The position numbers were made by a program, and so were the translations under genes. This document shows positions 27,392 through 40,284 of a stretch of DNA of 64,000 bases, piece after piece (positions within the stretch are counted from its first letter, which is position 1; every line of letters begins with the position of its first letter). The notes under the pieces are model-generated. The model was given only the letters and a program-made list of their open reading frames with translations, was not told where the DNA came from and did not search any database. Origin of the DNA: Paraburkholderia dinghuensis (GTDB lineage Bacteria; Pseudomonadota; Gammaproteobacteria; Burkholderiales; Burkholderiaceae); NCBI RefSeq assembly GCF_003837865.1, contig NZ_RQIS01000005.1:275136-339135 (forward strand), written 5' to 3'.

Positions 27392-28846
27392 ATGGTTCAG
27401 ATGGTAAAGGCAGTCCTGCTCGACCGGTTGTGGGCGCGCATGAACGAGCGCGGCGACTTCCCCATGCTGTCACAGTCGCTGCGTACCACGGTCGCCGCAA
27501 TGGCCAACCATGACTACGACTTCAGCGCGCTCGTGCAGATCGTGCTCTCGGACTTCGCCCTTACGCAGAAAGTGCTGCGCCTCGCCAACTCGGTCATGTA
27601 CATGGCGTTCGGCGGCAACATTACGACGGTCACGCGCGCACTGATGGTGCTCGGCATGGACGCGGTGGGCCATCTCGTCGTGGGCCTGAAGATCGTCGAT
27701 CACTTCCATCACTCCGCGCCGCGCCGCATCGACGCAAAACTCGAACTGAACCGGACCATGCTCTCGGGCTCCGTCGCGCGCAAGCTCACCGAGCACGGCG
27801 ACCTGCGGGTGGGCGAAGAAGCCGTGGTTTGCACGCTGATGCGCCAGGTGGGCAAGCTGCTCGTCGTGTTCTACCTCGACGCCGAATGGGATGAGATTCG
27901 CCGCGCGTGCGACGGCGGCGCGACCGAGGACGAGGCATGTATTGCCGTGATTGGCGTCACATTCGACGAACTCGGCAACGAAGCAGCCGTGCGCTGGCGC
28001 CTGCCCGACACGATCCGCGAAGGCATGGGCGCGTACGATCCGCTCGCCGACGAATCGCGCCAGACGCAGTGGCTGCGCGCCATCACGAACTATTCGACCG
28101 ACGTTGCGCGCGTGCTCACCACGGCGGATATCACCGAAGAAGCACGCGAATCGCACATCGCCGAGCTTGCGAATCGTTACGGCCGCGTGCTGTCCACCGA
28201 TCCCGAAGTGCTCGTTCAGATGAGCCTCGCGCTGGCGAAGGAAGAGACTGACGACGGCCTGATGCGCGAGATCATGGAGTTGCGCGCGAATGCCGACGCC
28301 ATTGCGCGCGAGTCGCTCGACCCCGAGGCGCGCATCGCGGCCGGCGTGGAAGATCTGCGCGCGCTGCCGCCGGACAGCCCGTTCAGCACGGCGCTCACGC
28401 TCGCAAACGAAACGGTGCTGGCAGGACTCGGTTTTGCACGCACTGTCGTGTTCGTGCGCCAGGGCGTGAATATGTTTGCCGCACAGCACGGCTTTGGTCC
28501 TGGCGTCGAGGAGGTGCTGCCGAACCTTGGCTTCAACGCCGCATTCCAGCCTGATGTGTTCCATCTTGCGATTGCGAATTCGGTGGGCATCTTCATCGAA
28601 AACGCTCGCGACCCGAAGATGTTGCCTCGCCTGCCCGCCTGGTACCGCGAAACATTCGACGACGCGCGCGCGTTCGTCCTGCTGCCGGTCGCCGTGCGCG
28701 ACGAACAGCCGGTGGCTCTGCTCTATGGCGACTGGACGATCTCGCAGGAACCCCGGCGGATCTCCCAGACGGAAATGAGCGCGCTCAACGAACTCGCGAA
28801 CGAGCTTGCGAGCTTCTTCGCCCGCAGCACGGCCGACGCCGACTGA
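27392..28846 (+). CDS. HDOD domain protein with C-terminal GAF-like region
   Basis: A 484-residue protein. The N-terminal HDOD domain (about residues 18-220) has the expected helical wording (LVQIVLSDFALTQKVLRLANSVMY, ALMVLGMDAVGHLV). It lacks the catalytic HD pair of true HD phosphohydrolases, so it is likely a protein-protein signalling module. The C-terminal part (about 340-475) looks like a GAF-type sensor fold (FSTALTLANETVLAGLGFARTVVFV, ALLYGDW). It follows the GGDEF-EAL gene by 39 bp and probably shares its transcript, then ends at a bidirectional terminator. Confidence 0.85.
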   Translation: MVQMVKAVLLDRLWARMNERGDFPMLSQSLRTTVAAMANHDYDFSALVQIVLSDFALTQKVLRLANSVMYMAFGGNITTVTRALMVLGMDAVGHLVVGLKIVDHFHHSAPRRIDAKLELNRTMLSGSVARKLTEHGDLRVGEEAVVCTLMRQVGKLLVVFYLDAEWDEIRRACDGGATEDEACIAVIGVTFDELGNEAAVRWRLPDTIREGMGAYDPLADESRQTQWLRAITNYSTDVARVLTTADITEEARESHIAELANRYGRVLSTDPEVLVQMSLALAKEETDDGLMREIMELRANADAIARESLDPEARIAAGVEDLRALPPDSPFSTALTLANETVLAGLGFARTVVFVRQGVNMFAAQHGFGPGVEEVLPNLGFNAAFQPDVFHLAIANSVGIFIENARDPKMLPRLPAWYRETFDDARAFVLLPVAVRDEQPVALLYGDWTISQEPRRISQTEMSALNELANELASFFARSTADAD

Positions 28847-28897
28847 GGATCCCGCCCGCCAATCTGCGCCGCGGCTACCCACACGCGCGGCAATAAA

Positions 28898-28922
28898 AAA
28901 GGCGGCGCTACGCGCCGCCTTT
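28898..28922. terminator. Bidirectional terminator
   Basis: A perfect 10-bp stem (AAAGGCGGCG against CGCCGCCTTT, loop CTACG), with A-rich sequence on the left and T-rich on the right. It sits between the convergent HDOD and second EAL-HDOD genes and can serve both. Confidence 0.85.
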
Positions 28923-28972
28923 CCTTCGCCTGATACTCTGCAACCGTGCGGCAACTGCCCGCCAACGTTTGC

Positions 28973-30292
28973 TCACTCGTCCAGTCTTTCGAGCCCAGTC
29001 GCTTCTGTGGCGCGGTCCGCCATGCCTGCCCATTCGGCCGCATCGAGTCCGATTGCCGCTACTGCTGCGGCATCGAGCGGCGCGAGCTGCCCGCATACCT
29101 CGTCGAGGCGCGTCCAGTCCGCGCGTTCCAGCGCCTCTGCCGCGCTGAGCAACTGACCGAGCACACCGTCCCGGTTCAGGATGGCCGCGCGAATGGGTCG
29201 CGCGAGCGTAAGCATGTCGATGGTCGCTTCGAGCGGGCCGCCAAACACGGCGTCGACGCACGAGAACACGCCCGCGAGAAACGCCGCATCCTGCTCGGCG
29301 ATCCTCGCCTTCGACAGCTGGTTCGCGGCGAGTTCCATGAACCGCGCGCGCGTGGCCGCGAGTTGCAACAGCGGGTCGTCTTCCAGCGACACCTTGCGCC
29401 CGTCTGCGTAGAGCAGCAGTTGGGTCCAGCGCGCGATGCGGTCGGTGCCCGTCGCGTTGATCGCCTCGCGCAACGTGGTCACCTTGTGCCCGATGCCGAA
29501 GCTCGATGAATTCGCGAGCCGCATGAGGTGCATCACGAGCACCGGATTGAGCTTGAGCTCGCCTTCGAGCTGTGCGACGGTTGGCTCGGACGCGAGCAGT
29601 TGCAGCAGATTCAGGAGCGCCTGGCGCGGCGCGCTCGCGCGGCGTGCACCTTTGTGCGGTCGCGCGAAAAAGTAGCCCTGGAAGCGGTCGAAGCCGAGCT
29701 CATGCGCGAGATCGGAGTCGGCCTGGCTTTCCACGCCAACGGCCACGAGAATCTTGCCGGCGGCCTTCAGCACGCTGGCGAACTTGGACAGCAGCGCGGG
29801 CGCGATCTGGTTCAGATCGATCTTGACCGCCTCCACGTAGGGAAGCAGCTTCGCGAACGACTCGTCGGCCTCCGTGACGTGATCGAGCGCGAAACGGTAG
29901 CGGCGCCCATGCAGCTGGATGAGCCGCGAGACGACCTCCGGATCGGAGCCGATGTCGGGCGGCAACTCGAACATCACGCGTGAGGGGGGCAGGCCCAGCA
30001 GCGCGTCGTCAAACAGAAAGTCGCGCGTGACGTCGAGCCAGGCCGCGTGCCCGGTCAACGCACCACGCACGGCCCGCGCCATGAATGCCGAGACTAGCGC
30101 CTTTCCCGGACGGCCGGGCTTTTCTGGATCGTCCCGCTGGTCGATGACGCGTGGCAGCAATTCGAAGCCGCACAGCATGCCCTCCCGGTCCAGCATGGGC
30201 TGGCGGGAAAAATAGACGTCGTACTGATTCACTGCCAGATCGCCTCCCGCGGCGCCAGACATGGGCGGCCGATCTGCGGCGTTAAAGCTCAT
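28973..30292 (-). CDS. Second degenerate EAL plus HDOD protein
   Basis: A 439-residue paralogue of the gene at 23801, with EAL (about residues 15-235) then HDOD (about 240-430). It is further degraded. EAL reads ELLPR, the DDFG position reads DHVT, and AEGVE reads AVGVE, while VKIDL and FQGYFFARP persist. It is almost certainly not an enzyme. The start at 30292 is favoured by GGGGGA just upstream over the in-frame ATG at 30340. Position beside the sigma-28-linked genes suggests a role in c-di-GMP or motility signalling. It is the outermost member of the four-gene cluster. Confidence 0.87.
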   Translation of the reverse strand: MSFNAADRPPMSGAAGGDLAVNQYDVYFSRQPMLDREGMLCGFELLPRVIDQRDDPEKPGRPGKALVSAFMARAVRGALTGHAAWLDVTRDFLFDDALLGLPPSRVMFELPPDIGSDPEVVSRLIQLHGRRYRFALDHVTEADESFAKLLPYVEAVKIDLNQIAPALLSKFASVLKAAGKILVAVGVESQADSDLAHELGFDRFQGYFFARPHKGARRASAPRQALLNLLQLLASEPTVAQLEGELKLNPVLVMHLMRLANSSSFGIGHKVTTLREAINATGTDRIARWTQLLLYADGRKVSLEDDPLLQLAATRARFMELAANQLSKARIAEQDAAFLAGVFSCVDAVFGGPLEATIDMLTLARPIRAAILNRDGVLGQLLSAAEALERADWTRLDEVCGQLAPLDAAAVAAIGLDAAEWAGMADRATEATGLERLDE

Positions 30293-30817
30293 GGGGTCCC
30301 CCGCGAAGCGCCGGTCACGCGCCGGAGCCTGGTTTTTCATTTCATCGTTGTGCGGTAAACGCGCGCATCATGCACGCAGCTTCCGCTTTTCGCATATCAA
30401 TTCTATCCTGGCAAATAAGACAGGGCATACGGGAAATACGCAAAAAACCGGAATATTTTCGCGTGTGTCGCATTGTTCGGACACCGCTTGCGGAAGCCGG
30501 TTCGGCCCGCCGGGCGAACGACGCCAAGGCCAGATTTGACAAATTACTTCGGCATGCGAATTAACGCAGGAAAAATCACCTGAACGCTTCGCGCTCGTAC
30601 GGGTTTCCTGGGCCCTACCCTGTGGCACGCCCACGCGCTTGCCCTCGAACGACGTGACGGTCGGCAGGAGCGCACCGCCGTTCTGTACTGCCCGATCGCT
30701 GCGCCCATATCGCGGCTCACGCAGATGCCTCAGGGGTGACGCATCGCGCGATGCGAACTGGAGCAATCCGCGGGCAACGGAAACGGGCTGCACTTCCTGA
30801 ACCCATGCAGCCGTGCG
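30293..30817. other. 525-bp gap between the EAL-HDOD gene and astE
   Basis: No intact gene. The left part (30360-30570) is AT-richer and may hold the promoter of the leftward EAL-HDOD gene. The right part contains the binding-protein remnant at 30575-30688. Confidence 0.6.
30575..30688 (-). pseudogene. Remnant of an amino-acid ABC-transporter binding protein
   Basis: One minus-strand frame contains LLPTVTSFEGKRVGVPQG followed by RAQET. This matches the LKGKRVGV-x-QGTTQE block of the HisJ/ArgT/AotJ periplasmic binding proteins. About 38 residues are recognisable; signal peptide and lobes are missing. It lies 130 bp beyond astE on the same strand. The cluster also has an orphan ATPase of the same transporter type, so a lost or moved aotJQM-like operon is a reasonable explanation. 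Confidence 0.45.
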
Positions 30818-31858
30818 TCACGCAAGCGACGCGAGCGTCGCACCGCTCGTCTCGACAACGAGCAAGCCGGCGCGCAGCCCGGGCTTGACGTCGGGATTGG
30901 GAAACACGATGCGCTCCTCCGCGTGGCCGACGACGTAGCGATAGTCGCCGTCATTTGCGAGCAGCGTGCCGCGCGCGAACGGCGTGAAATTCGGTACGTC
31001 GGCCGCGACGTGCATCTCGAACGCAGCGCTGTGCTTCGTGATCTGGCCGATCACCGTGAATACGCGCGGCATCGGCGCCTGCGCGTCGGGCGCCGTGCCG
31101 GCGACCAGACGGCGCACCGCGGCGTCCGCGTTCGCAAAGCGCGCGAGATCGTTGTGACCGAACGGTTCAACCTTGCCGAGTTCGAGCGTGCAGGCCGTTG
31201 CGCCGCAGTGGCCGGCGGTGAACGACGAGTACGTCACGCCCCTCTCGGTGTGAAGCAGCACGCACGGGATACGCGCGTCGGCGAGCCACGCGAACAACGC
31301 GCGCGACGGCGGCGCGACCGTATATGGCACGAGCGCGAACTGCTCGAACGCCGAGGCGCGGATCGCCGTATGCATGTCGAAATGCCAGCGCGCGTGCGGT
31401 TCGCTCGACGCAATCGAAAAGAAGCGCTCTGCGTACACCTCCAGCGCAGCCGCGCGCGGCGCTTCCGCGCTGCCGGTCATGCTCCCGCGAGCGGCGCCGA
31501 ACAGGCGGTTCAGATCGTCGTCGAGATAGCGGCGACCGGCGCGCATCGCGCCTATGTTGCCGAGCACCACGAGCAGTCGGCAGGCTAGCATCGCGCGCCC
31601 CACCGCGATATCGGCGACGAGTTGTGACAGCAGTTCGATCGGCGCCGTTTCGTCGCCATGGATGCCAGCCGAAAGCAGCACGCTGGGCGTTTGCGCGTCC
31701 ACTCGTTCGGGCTCGAACTGCAGCACGCCGTCGTCGAGCCACTGCCAGGTAGCGCCCATGCCGCATCGTCCATGCGCGTCTTCGGCACTCGCCGGTCGGG
31801 AAAGCGCCAGCGTGTAGCCGAGAAAATCCAGCGGCAACGATTCAGCGCTGGAAGTCAT
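30818..31858 (-). CDS. astE: Succinylglutamate desuccinylase
   Basis: A 346-residue zinc carboxypeptidase-fold enzyme. The zinc ligands are visible as His67 and Glu70 ([12 protein letters not shown]) and His163 (FDMHTAIR). It cleaves N-succinylglutamate to glutamate and succinate, the last step of the arginine succinyltransferase pathway in the cytoplasm. Its start overlaps the end of astB by 17 bp, indicating coupled translation. Last gene of the leftward operon. Confidence 0.93.
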   Translation of the reverse strand: MTSSAESLPLDFLGYTLALSRPASAEDAHGRCGMGATWQWLDDGVLQFEPERVDAQTPSVLLSAGIHGDETAPIELLSQLVADIAVGRAMLACRLLVVLGNIGAMRAGRRYLDDDLNRLFGAARGSMTGSAEAPRAAALEVYAERFFSIASSEPHARWHFDMHTAIRASAFEQFALVPYTVAPPSRALFAWLADARIPCVLLHTERGVTYSSFTAGHCGATACTLELGKVEPFGHNDLARFANADAAVRRLVAGTAPDAQAPMPRVFTVIGQITKHSAAFEMHVAADVPNFTPFARGTLLANDGDYRYVVGHAEERIVFPNPDVKPGLRAGLLVVETSGATLASLA

Positions 31859-33182
31859 AGAGCGAGCCGAGGCCGAGAATTTGCGTGAGTTCGTCGAGTG
31901 CCGTGCGCGACTCGACGAGCAGCGTCGGGTCAGTCAGATCCTGTGGCGCGAGGCGGTCGCGATAGTGCTTTTCGATCCACGCATCGAGACGCGTGAAGAG
32001 CGCATCGTTGATCCAGACACCCGGCGCCACCGCTGCGCGCTCTGCATCGTCCAGCACCACGCGCAGGCGCAGGCACGCAGGCCCGCCACCGTTCTTCATG
32101 CTCTCGCGCAAATCGAACGTCAGCACTTCGCCGATCGGACCAGGCTTTGCAACGAGTTCGTCGAGATAAATGGCCACACGCGGATTTTCGCGGCACTCCT
32201 GCGGCACGACGAGTATCTGCGAGCCATCCGCGCGGCTCAGCAACTGACTGTTGAAGAGATACGACGACACGGCGTCCGCGACGCTCACCTGCGCATCCGG
32301 CACCTCGATCACGTCGAATGCCGCGTCATGTTTTGCCAGCTTCGCGCGCAGTTCGTCGTACACGCCCTTTCGCTCCACGAAGGCACGCTCGTGGCAAAAC
32401 AGCGTGGTGCGGTTGCCCACCGCGATCACGTCGTTATGGAACACGCCCGCGTCGATCACCTCGGGATTCTGCTGGGCAAATACGACTGTGTCCTCGGTGA
32501 GGCCGTGGCGCTGCGCCACGGCGCGGCTCGCTTCGAACGTCTGCCGGGCCGGGAAGCGCTTCGGCTCCGGTCCGTGGCGATATTCACTGCGCCCGTACAC
32601 GAAAAATTCCACGCCGCGCGCGCCGTATTGCGCGCAAAAACGTGTGTGATTCGCCGCGCCTTCGTCGCCCAGTGCGGGTGTGCCCGGTAGTGCTTCATGC
32701 ACCATGAAATGCGACGGGTCCGCGAAGATCGCGCCGAGCGTGCGGTGGGTCGCCTCGTGCTCGATCGCGCGATGCAGCTTGCTGCACAGATTCGCGGGGG
32801 TGAAATGAACGCGGCGGTCGGGCGTGTCGGCGGACGGGCTCACCGTCGCTGCGTTGGCGGTCCACATCGCCGACGCGGAGCTTGCTGCCGCGAGCAGTTC
32901 GGGCGCCTCTTTCGCCGCCTTTGCGATGGCCTCGGCATCCTTGCCGCTGAAGCCAAGCTCGCGCAGCAGCCGGATCGACGGCCGTTCCTGAGGCGGGAGC
33001 ACACCCTGGGCGAAACCGAGATCGGCGAGACGCTTCATCTTTCGGAGTCCCTGGCGTGCAGCGGCCTTCGGGTTCGCCACGGAATGCTCGTTTTTCTGTG
33101 ATGCGACATTGCCGAACGACAGACCCGCATAGTTGTGGGTAGGGCCGACGAGTCCGTCGAAGTTGGCTTCAAGGGTTTTCAT
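31842..33182 (-). CDS. astB: N-succinylarginine dihydrolase
   Basis: A 446-residue amidinotransferase-fold enzyme of the expected length. The N terminus ([20 protein letters not shown]) is the AstB signature. The catalytic Cys370 lies in [13 protein letters not shown] near the C terminus, and a conserved HNDVIAVGN segment carries the active-site His. It hydrolyses N2-succinylarginine to N2-succinylornithine, CO2 and two ammonia. It is 9 bp downstream of astD and overlaps astE. Confidence 0.95.
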   Translation of the reverse strand: MKTLEANFDGLVGPTHNYAGLSFGNVASQKNEHSVANPKAAARQGLRKMKRLADLGFAQGVLPPQERPSIRLLRELGFSGKDAEAIAKAAKEAPELLAAASSASAMWTANAATVSPSADTPDRRVHFTPANLCSKLHRAIEHEATHRTLGAIFADPSHFMVHEALPGTPALGDEGAANHTRFCAQYGARGVEFFVYGRSEYRHGPEPKRFPARQTFEASRAVAQRHGLTEDTVVFAQQNPEVIDAGVFHNDVIAVGNRTTLFCHERAFVERKGVYDELRAKLAKHDAAFDVIEVPDAQVSVADAVSSYLFNSQLLSRADGSQILVVPQECRENPRVAIYLDELVAKPGPIGEVLTFDLRESMKNGGGPACLRLRVVLDDAERAAVAPGVWINDALFTRLDAWIEKHYRDRLAPQDLTDPTLLVESRTALDELTQILGLGSLYDFQR

Positions 33183-33191
33183 CGTCGATCC

Positions 33192-35687
<2,496 letters not shown>

Positions 35688-35691
<4 letters not shown>

Positions 35692-36767
35692 TGTGCGTCT
35701 CCCATCGATTGATCTTCCTTTTCCGGCGTCTCGCGCCATAGCGGCGCGACGCGTACGAGGTCGCCGTCCTGTACGTCTAGCGCAGCGCGCGCGGCCGCGT
35801 CGAGCGGGGCGTCGGTGCGTGCCCTGTGGTGCTCCGGTCGCGGCGGTTGCGCGGCGAGCACGCAGCGGAACTCGCCCTCGCGCTGGCTTGCGACCATGTA
35901 CGACGTGCCCGCCGCCGCGCTCGCCGCCTCGCGCACCATGCGGCTCTCGTTTTCCGACACCGATGTCGTGCGATCGACCTGCGCGGTCAACACCGGACCC
36001 GCGTCGAAGATATCGACGTAACGGTCCGGTTCGAAGCCCTCTTCCAGATGGATCTCGTAGGCGAGCAGCGCACTCGCATCGGGCTCGCCGAGCACGCGCT
36101 GCGCGGCTTCAGGCAACAGCGGCACATAAATCGGATACGCGGGCATCACTTCGGCGATAAACGTGCGGCTGCGCCCGCCCGATGCCATTTCGATGTCCTT
36201 GAAATCACGCCCGAAGAACTTGCGCCCCACCGCCTCCCAGAACGGCGAGACGCCCGCATCGTCGGTGACGCCGAGCAACAGCGTGAACACCTCGGACGTA
36301 AAGCGCCGGCGATTCATCGCCACGTACATCATGCGTGCGCGCGAGATCAGGTGCGCGGCAGCGTCGCCGCGCAACGACGGGTCGATATAGAAGCCCGCGA
36401 GACGACTTTTGCCGGTCAACTCATGCGACATCTGCAGTGCGTGAATCTTGCGGTTCACGTGCAGTTCGCGCGATGCGTGGATCAGCGCGTCATTGCGAAA
36501 CGCGTAGAACGGCTCGGCGTAACCCGCCGACGCGACGAGACTCGACGTGCCGACGAGCCGCCCCGTGGACGCATCCTCGAGCACGAAGAGATAGAACTCC
36601 TCGCCGGGAAAATCGACTTCGGCGCGAAACGAGTCCTCGGAGAGCGCGATGCGCGCCTCGAGCGCCGCGCGGTCATGCGGGAGCGAATGCAACACAGGCT
36701 GCGCGGTGCGCGCCATATGGGCGATGGCATCGAGATCGGCCAGTCGGGCGGGGCGAACGAAGAGCAT
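35688..36767 (-). CDS. aruF: Arginine/ornithine N-succinyltransferase, alpha-type subunit AruF
   Basis: A 359-residue AstA-family protein, the first of two tandem paralogues (FDAGPVLTAQVDRTTSVSEN, YVPLLPEAAQRVLGEPDASA). It is slightly longer than its partner, with a divergent Ala/Pro-rich C-terminal region after residue 300. It is expected to pair with the next gene product to make N2-succinylarginine. It sits 38 bp after astC and overlaps aruG by 4 bp. Confidence 0.88.
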
Positions 36768-36805
36768 CGTCGGTCCTGTTGATCAAAGCGTCAGGCGGTT
36801 TCGGG

Positions 36806-38020
36806 TCAACGGCCGAGGACGTCTTCAAACGCCTGTTCGAGGCGCGCGAGGCCTTCGGCGAGATCCGCTTCCGGAATGATGAGCGACGGCGCGAATCGCA
36901 ATACGTCCGGACCTGCGATCAGCATCATCACCCCGCGATTCGCGGCCGCTGCGAGGAAGTCCTTGGCGCGGCCCGCATGACGCGACGTCAATTCCGCGCC
37001 GATCAGGAGGCCCTTGCCGCGCACCTCGCGGAACACGTCGAAGCGCTCGTGCAGTTCGCCAAGCCTCGCGCGGATCCGCTCACCGCGTTGGCGCACGCCC
37101 GCGAGCACCGCGGGATCGCTCACGAGATCGACCACCTTGCCCGCGATCGCCGCCGCAAGCGGATTGCCGCCGTAAGTCGTGCCATGCACGCCCGGCTGGA
37201 AGTGCGCGGCAATGGGTTCGGTCGTGAGCATCACACCGATCGGGAAGCCATTGCCGAGCGACTTCGCGCTCGTGAGGATATCGGGCGTCACGCCGGTGTC
37301 CTGATACGCGTAGAAGTGACCCGTTCGTCCGACGCCGGTCTGCACTTCGTCGAAGATCAGTAGCGCGCCGTGCGCGTCGCAGGCTTCGCGCAGCGCACGC
37401 AGGAAAGCCGGATCGGCGGGGATCACGCCACCCTCGCCCTGCACCGGTTCGACGATCACCGCGCAGGTCTTCGGGCCGATCGCGGCGCGCGCGGCCTCGA
37501 TGTCGTTGTACGGAAGATGGCGGATACCGGCCGGCACAGGGCCGAATCCCTCCGAGTATTTCGGCTGCCCGCCCACGCTCACCGTAAAGAAGGTGCGGCC
37601 ATGGAACGACTGCTCAAACGAGATGATCTCAAACTTGTCTTCGCCGAAACGCTCGAACGCGGCGCGGCGCGCGAGTTTGAGCGCGGCCTCGTTGGCCTCG
37701 GCGCCCGAGTTCGCGAAGAACGCGCGGTTGGCAAACGTGAGCGCTTCGAGCTTCTGCGCAAGACGCAGCACGGGCTCGTTCGTGTAGCCGTTGCCGATGT
37801 GCCAGAGCTTGCCGCCCTGCTCGTTCAGCACGCGCAGCAATTCGGGGTTCGCATGACCTAGCGCCGTCACGGCAATGCCGCCCGCAAAGTCGATGTAATC
37901 GCGGCCCTCGCTATCCCACACGCGCGAGCCGAGGCCGCGAACGGGCACGAACGGCGCGGGAGAAAAACACGGCACCATCACTTCGTCGAAAGTCTTGCGG
38001 GTCACATGCTGGTCGTTCAT
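36806..38020 (-). CDS. astC: Succinylornithine/acetylornithine transaminase
   Basis: A 404-residue class III PLP aminotransferase. Visible motifs are the phosphate-binding [41 protein letters not shown], and the PLP lysine in [13 protein letters not shown]. In the pathway it converts succinylornithine and 2-oxoglutarate to succinylglutamate semialdehyde and glutamate; many homologues also use acetylornithine. The start at 38020 follows GAGAGGA. First enzyme gene of the operon, 168 bp after argR. Confidence 0.93.
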   Translation of the reverse strand: MNDQHVTRKTFDEVMVPCFSPAPFVPVRGLGSRVWDSEGRDYIDFAGGIAVTALGHANPELLRVLNEQGGKLWHIGNGYTNEPVLRLAQKLEALTFANRAFFANSGAEANEAALKLARRAAFERFGEDKFEIISFEQSFHGRTFFTVSVGGQPKYSEGFGPVPAGIRHLPYNDIEAARAAIGPKTCAVIVEPVQGEGGVIPADPAFLRALREACDAHGALLIFDEVQTGVGRTGHFYAYQDTGVTPDILTSAKSLGNGFPIGVMLTTEPIAAHFQPGVHGTTYGGNPLAAAIAGKVVDLVSDPAVLAGVRQRGERIRARLGELHERFDVFREVRGKGLLIGAELTSRHAGRAKDFLAAAANRGVMMLIAGPDVLRFAPSLIIPEADLAEGLARLEQAFEDVLGR

Positions 38021-38188
38021 GACGGATCCTCTCAGCCTCGGAATGCGGACGGTGTGCACCGGGCTCTCGCCCTGCGCGTCGATGACAGGAGCAGTGTAGG
38101 CAACCGTGCGCCAAACGTCTTGCGCGTGCGCGACACGTTCTTTCGAGGTCTGCCTGGGCGCGGCGCAGACCGTCGCGCTCAGTTGCGC

Positions 38189-39298
38189 TCAGTTGCGTTC
38201 CGGCGGCTCCACAAGCACGCCTTCGCGCGACCCGGACTCTACGGCGCCATGCTGGCGTTCGATCCAGTTGCGACGGTCCTCGCGCGGCGTCACACCAAAG
38301 CGCTCGCGATACGCGTTCGAGAAATGCGCCGCCGATGAAAACCCGCAAGCGAGGCTGATCTGCACCACCGACTTGCTCGTGCGCCGCAGTTGCGAGCGCG
38401 CTTTCGACAGACGCAGTCCAAGGTAATACTTCGACGGCACCGCGCCGAGATACTGCTTGAAGAGCCGCTCCAACTGCCGCCGCGAGATGCCGACGAGCGC
38501 CGCGATGTCGTCGGTGGTGAGCGGATCCTCGATGTTCGCCTCCATCAACTGCAGCGCGTCGTTCAGGCGCGGATGGCGCTCGCCCGGCGCGGTCACGAAG
38601 GGGATGCGCTGGCGCTCGTCGCCGCTCTTCAGCGTGCTCGCGCCGAGCACGTCAGCGATACGCTCCACGAGTTCGGGGCCGTGGTCGCGACCGATCATGG
38701 CGAGCATGAAGTCGAGCGTCGCCTGCCCCCCGGCACAGGTCGCACGATCGCGGTCGATCTCGTAGATGTGCTGCGTGACGATGGTCTGCTCGAACTGCTC
38801 GGCGAACTGCTGGTACGTCTCCCAGTTCGCCGCGACGCGATAGCCCTGCAACTGGCCCGCCATCGCGAGCCACCAGATGCCGTGATGGATGCCCATGACG
38901 AGTGGCGTGCGCTGGCCCACGCGCGCGAGGCTCGCGAGAAAAGCGCGATGCTCGGCAAACGGCTGGAAGCGCTCGGTAACGACGATCAGCCAGTCGCATG
39001 CGAGCGTGTCGCCAAACGCGGCGTCGGCCGGCCATTGCGCACCGCCCGATAGCGGCACCATGCGACCGCTCCACGACACCATCTGCCAGCGGTAAAGCGC
39101 GCGACCGTCGATCTCGTTGGCGAGATTGAGCGCGTCGACGACGGGCCCGACGCCCGACATCGACACGGGCGGCAGCGCGACGATCGCAACGTGTGTGGTG
39201 CCGCCCGCAGGCGCGCGCTCGGTGGATGCAGCCGTCTGCGGCGAACCGTCGGGTACCGGAGAACTGAAAGAACTGGAGGAATTGACGGAGCGGGTCAT
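38189..39298 (-). CDS. argR: AraC/GlxA-type regulator of arginine catabolism (ArgR-like)
   Basis: A 369-residue protein with an N-terminal DJ-1/GATase-1-like domain (about residues 35-205) and a C-terminal AraC double helix-turn-helix (about 245-345), with ISRRQLERLFKQYLG and VVQISLACGFSSAAHFSNAY. This is the layout of the Pseudomonas ArgR regulator, which activates aru and aot genes in response to arginine. Its place between the transporter ATPase and astC matches the aotP-argR-aruC order of Pseudomonas. The sequence cannot show the ligand directly. Confidence 0.87.
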   Translation of the reverse strand: MTRSVNSSSSFSSPVPDGSPQTAASTERAPAGGTTHVAIVALPPVSMSGVGPVVDALNLANEIDGRALYRWQMVSWSGRMVPLSGGAQWPADAAFGDTLACDWLIVVTERFQPFAEHRAFLASLARVGQRTPLVMGIHHGIWWLAMAGQLQGYRVAANWETYQQFAEQFEQTIVTQHIYEIDRDRATCAGGQATLDFMLAMIGRDHGPELVERIADVLGASTLKSGDERQRIPFVTAPGERHPRLNDALQLMEANIEDPLTTDDIAALVGISRRQLERLFKQYLGAVPSKYYLGLRLSKARSQLRRTSKSVVQISLACGFSSAAHFSNAYRERFGVTPREDRRNWIERQHGAVESGSREGVLVEPPERN

Positions 39299-39335
39299 CG
39301 AGGGCGTGCGGGCTTCGGGCGCAATGGCTGCACCT

Positions 39336-40175
39336 TCACTTGAGGCTGCCAGAAAGGAACTGTCGAAGCCGCTCGCTCACCGGATTGACGAGCACGTCCG
39401 CGGGCGAGCCCTCTTCTTCGGTGCGGCCCTGATGCAGGAACATCACGTGATTCGACACGTTCCGCGCGAAGCCCATCTCGTGCGTCACCACGATCATCGT
39501 GCGCCCCTCTTCCGCGAGCTTCTGCATGACTTTCAGCACTTCACCCACGAGTTCGGGGTCGAGCGCCGAGGTCGGTTCGTCGAACAGCATCACGTCGGGA
39601 TGCATTGCGAGTGCGCGCGCGATCGCCACACGCTGCTGCTGGCCACCCGAAAGATGCGACGGATACTGCTTCTCCACGCGCGGCGCGAGCCCGACCTTCT
39701 CCAGATATTCGCGCGCGCGGTCCTCAGCCTCGCGTCGCGGCAGGCCAAGAACGTGCACGGGCGCCTCGATAACGTTCTCGATCACGTTCATGTGCGACCA
39801 GAGATTGAAGTGCTGGAACACCATCGCAAGCTTTGTGCGAATGCGCTGGAGCTGCTTGTGGTCGGCCACGTCGAGGGCGCCGTGGCGATCGACCTTCGTG
39901 CGCACGGTCTCGCCGTCCACGATGATCTCGCCCGCATTCGGCCTTTCGAGGAAATTGATGCAACGCAGGAACGTGCTCTTGCCTGAGCCACTGGCGCCAA
40001 TGATGCTGATCACGTCGCCTTTTTTCGCATCGAGCGAAACGCCCTTCAGGACTTCGTTATCGCCATAGCGCTTGTGGATGTCGCGCGCCACCAGCTTGCT
40101 CGACATGCCTTGCATCGCGGACGAGGTCCAGGTTGGGCTCCGGGTGGGGCTCCGGGTTGGGCTCGAATCGGACAC
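39336..40175 (-). CDS. Basic amino-acid ABC transporter ATPase (HisP/AotP type)
   Basis: A 279-residue ABC ATPase. It has Walker A (GASGSGKST), a Q-loop (VFQHFNLW), the signature [15 protein letters not shown] and Walker B ([12 protein letters not shown]), with the usual switch His. The wording matches HisP/AotP. I chose the GTG at 40175 because TGAGGAG precedes it; the first 25 residues are a non-conserved Ser/Pro/Thr stretch made by a 12-bp tandem repeat. No permease or intact binding-protein gene is adjacent, so it must work with subunits encoded elsewhere or be a leftover. It lies 37 bp upstream of argR on the same strand. Confidence 0.9.
   Translation of the reverse strand: MSDSSPTRSPTRSPTWTSSAMQGMSSKLVARDIHKRYGDNEVLKGVSLDAKKGDVISIIGASGSGKSTFLRCINFLERPNAGEIIVDGETVRTKVDRHGALDVADHKQLQRIRTKLAMVFQHFNLWSHMNVIENVIEAPVHVLGLPRREAEDRAREYLEKVGLAPRVEKQYPSHLSGGQQQRVAIARALAMHPDVMLFDEPTSALDPELVGEVLKVMQKLAEEGRTMIVVTHEMGFARNVSNHVMFLHQGRTEEEGSPADVLVNPVSERLRQFLSGSLK
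40132..40167. repeat. Three 12-bp tandem repeats in the ATPase start region
   Basis: Three consecutive 12-base units (GTTGGGCTCCGG, one-base variant, then a 3-base variant) encode the repeated SPTR stretch near the N terminus of the ABC ATPase. The array is in frame, so unit gain or loss would only change the length of the non-conserved leader. Confidence 0.75.
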
Positions 40176-40284
40176 GGTCGTCTCCTCAGGATTTCCAGCC
40201 GTCACTGTACCGCACCGCCTGGCGCGCTAATACCGCAGGTGCGCCTGGCACGGCATGCCGCATGTGCCGCATCCTGAACCCGCT

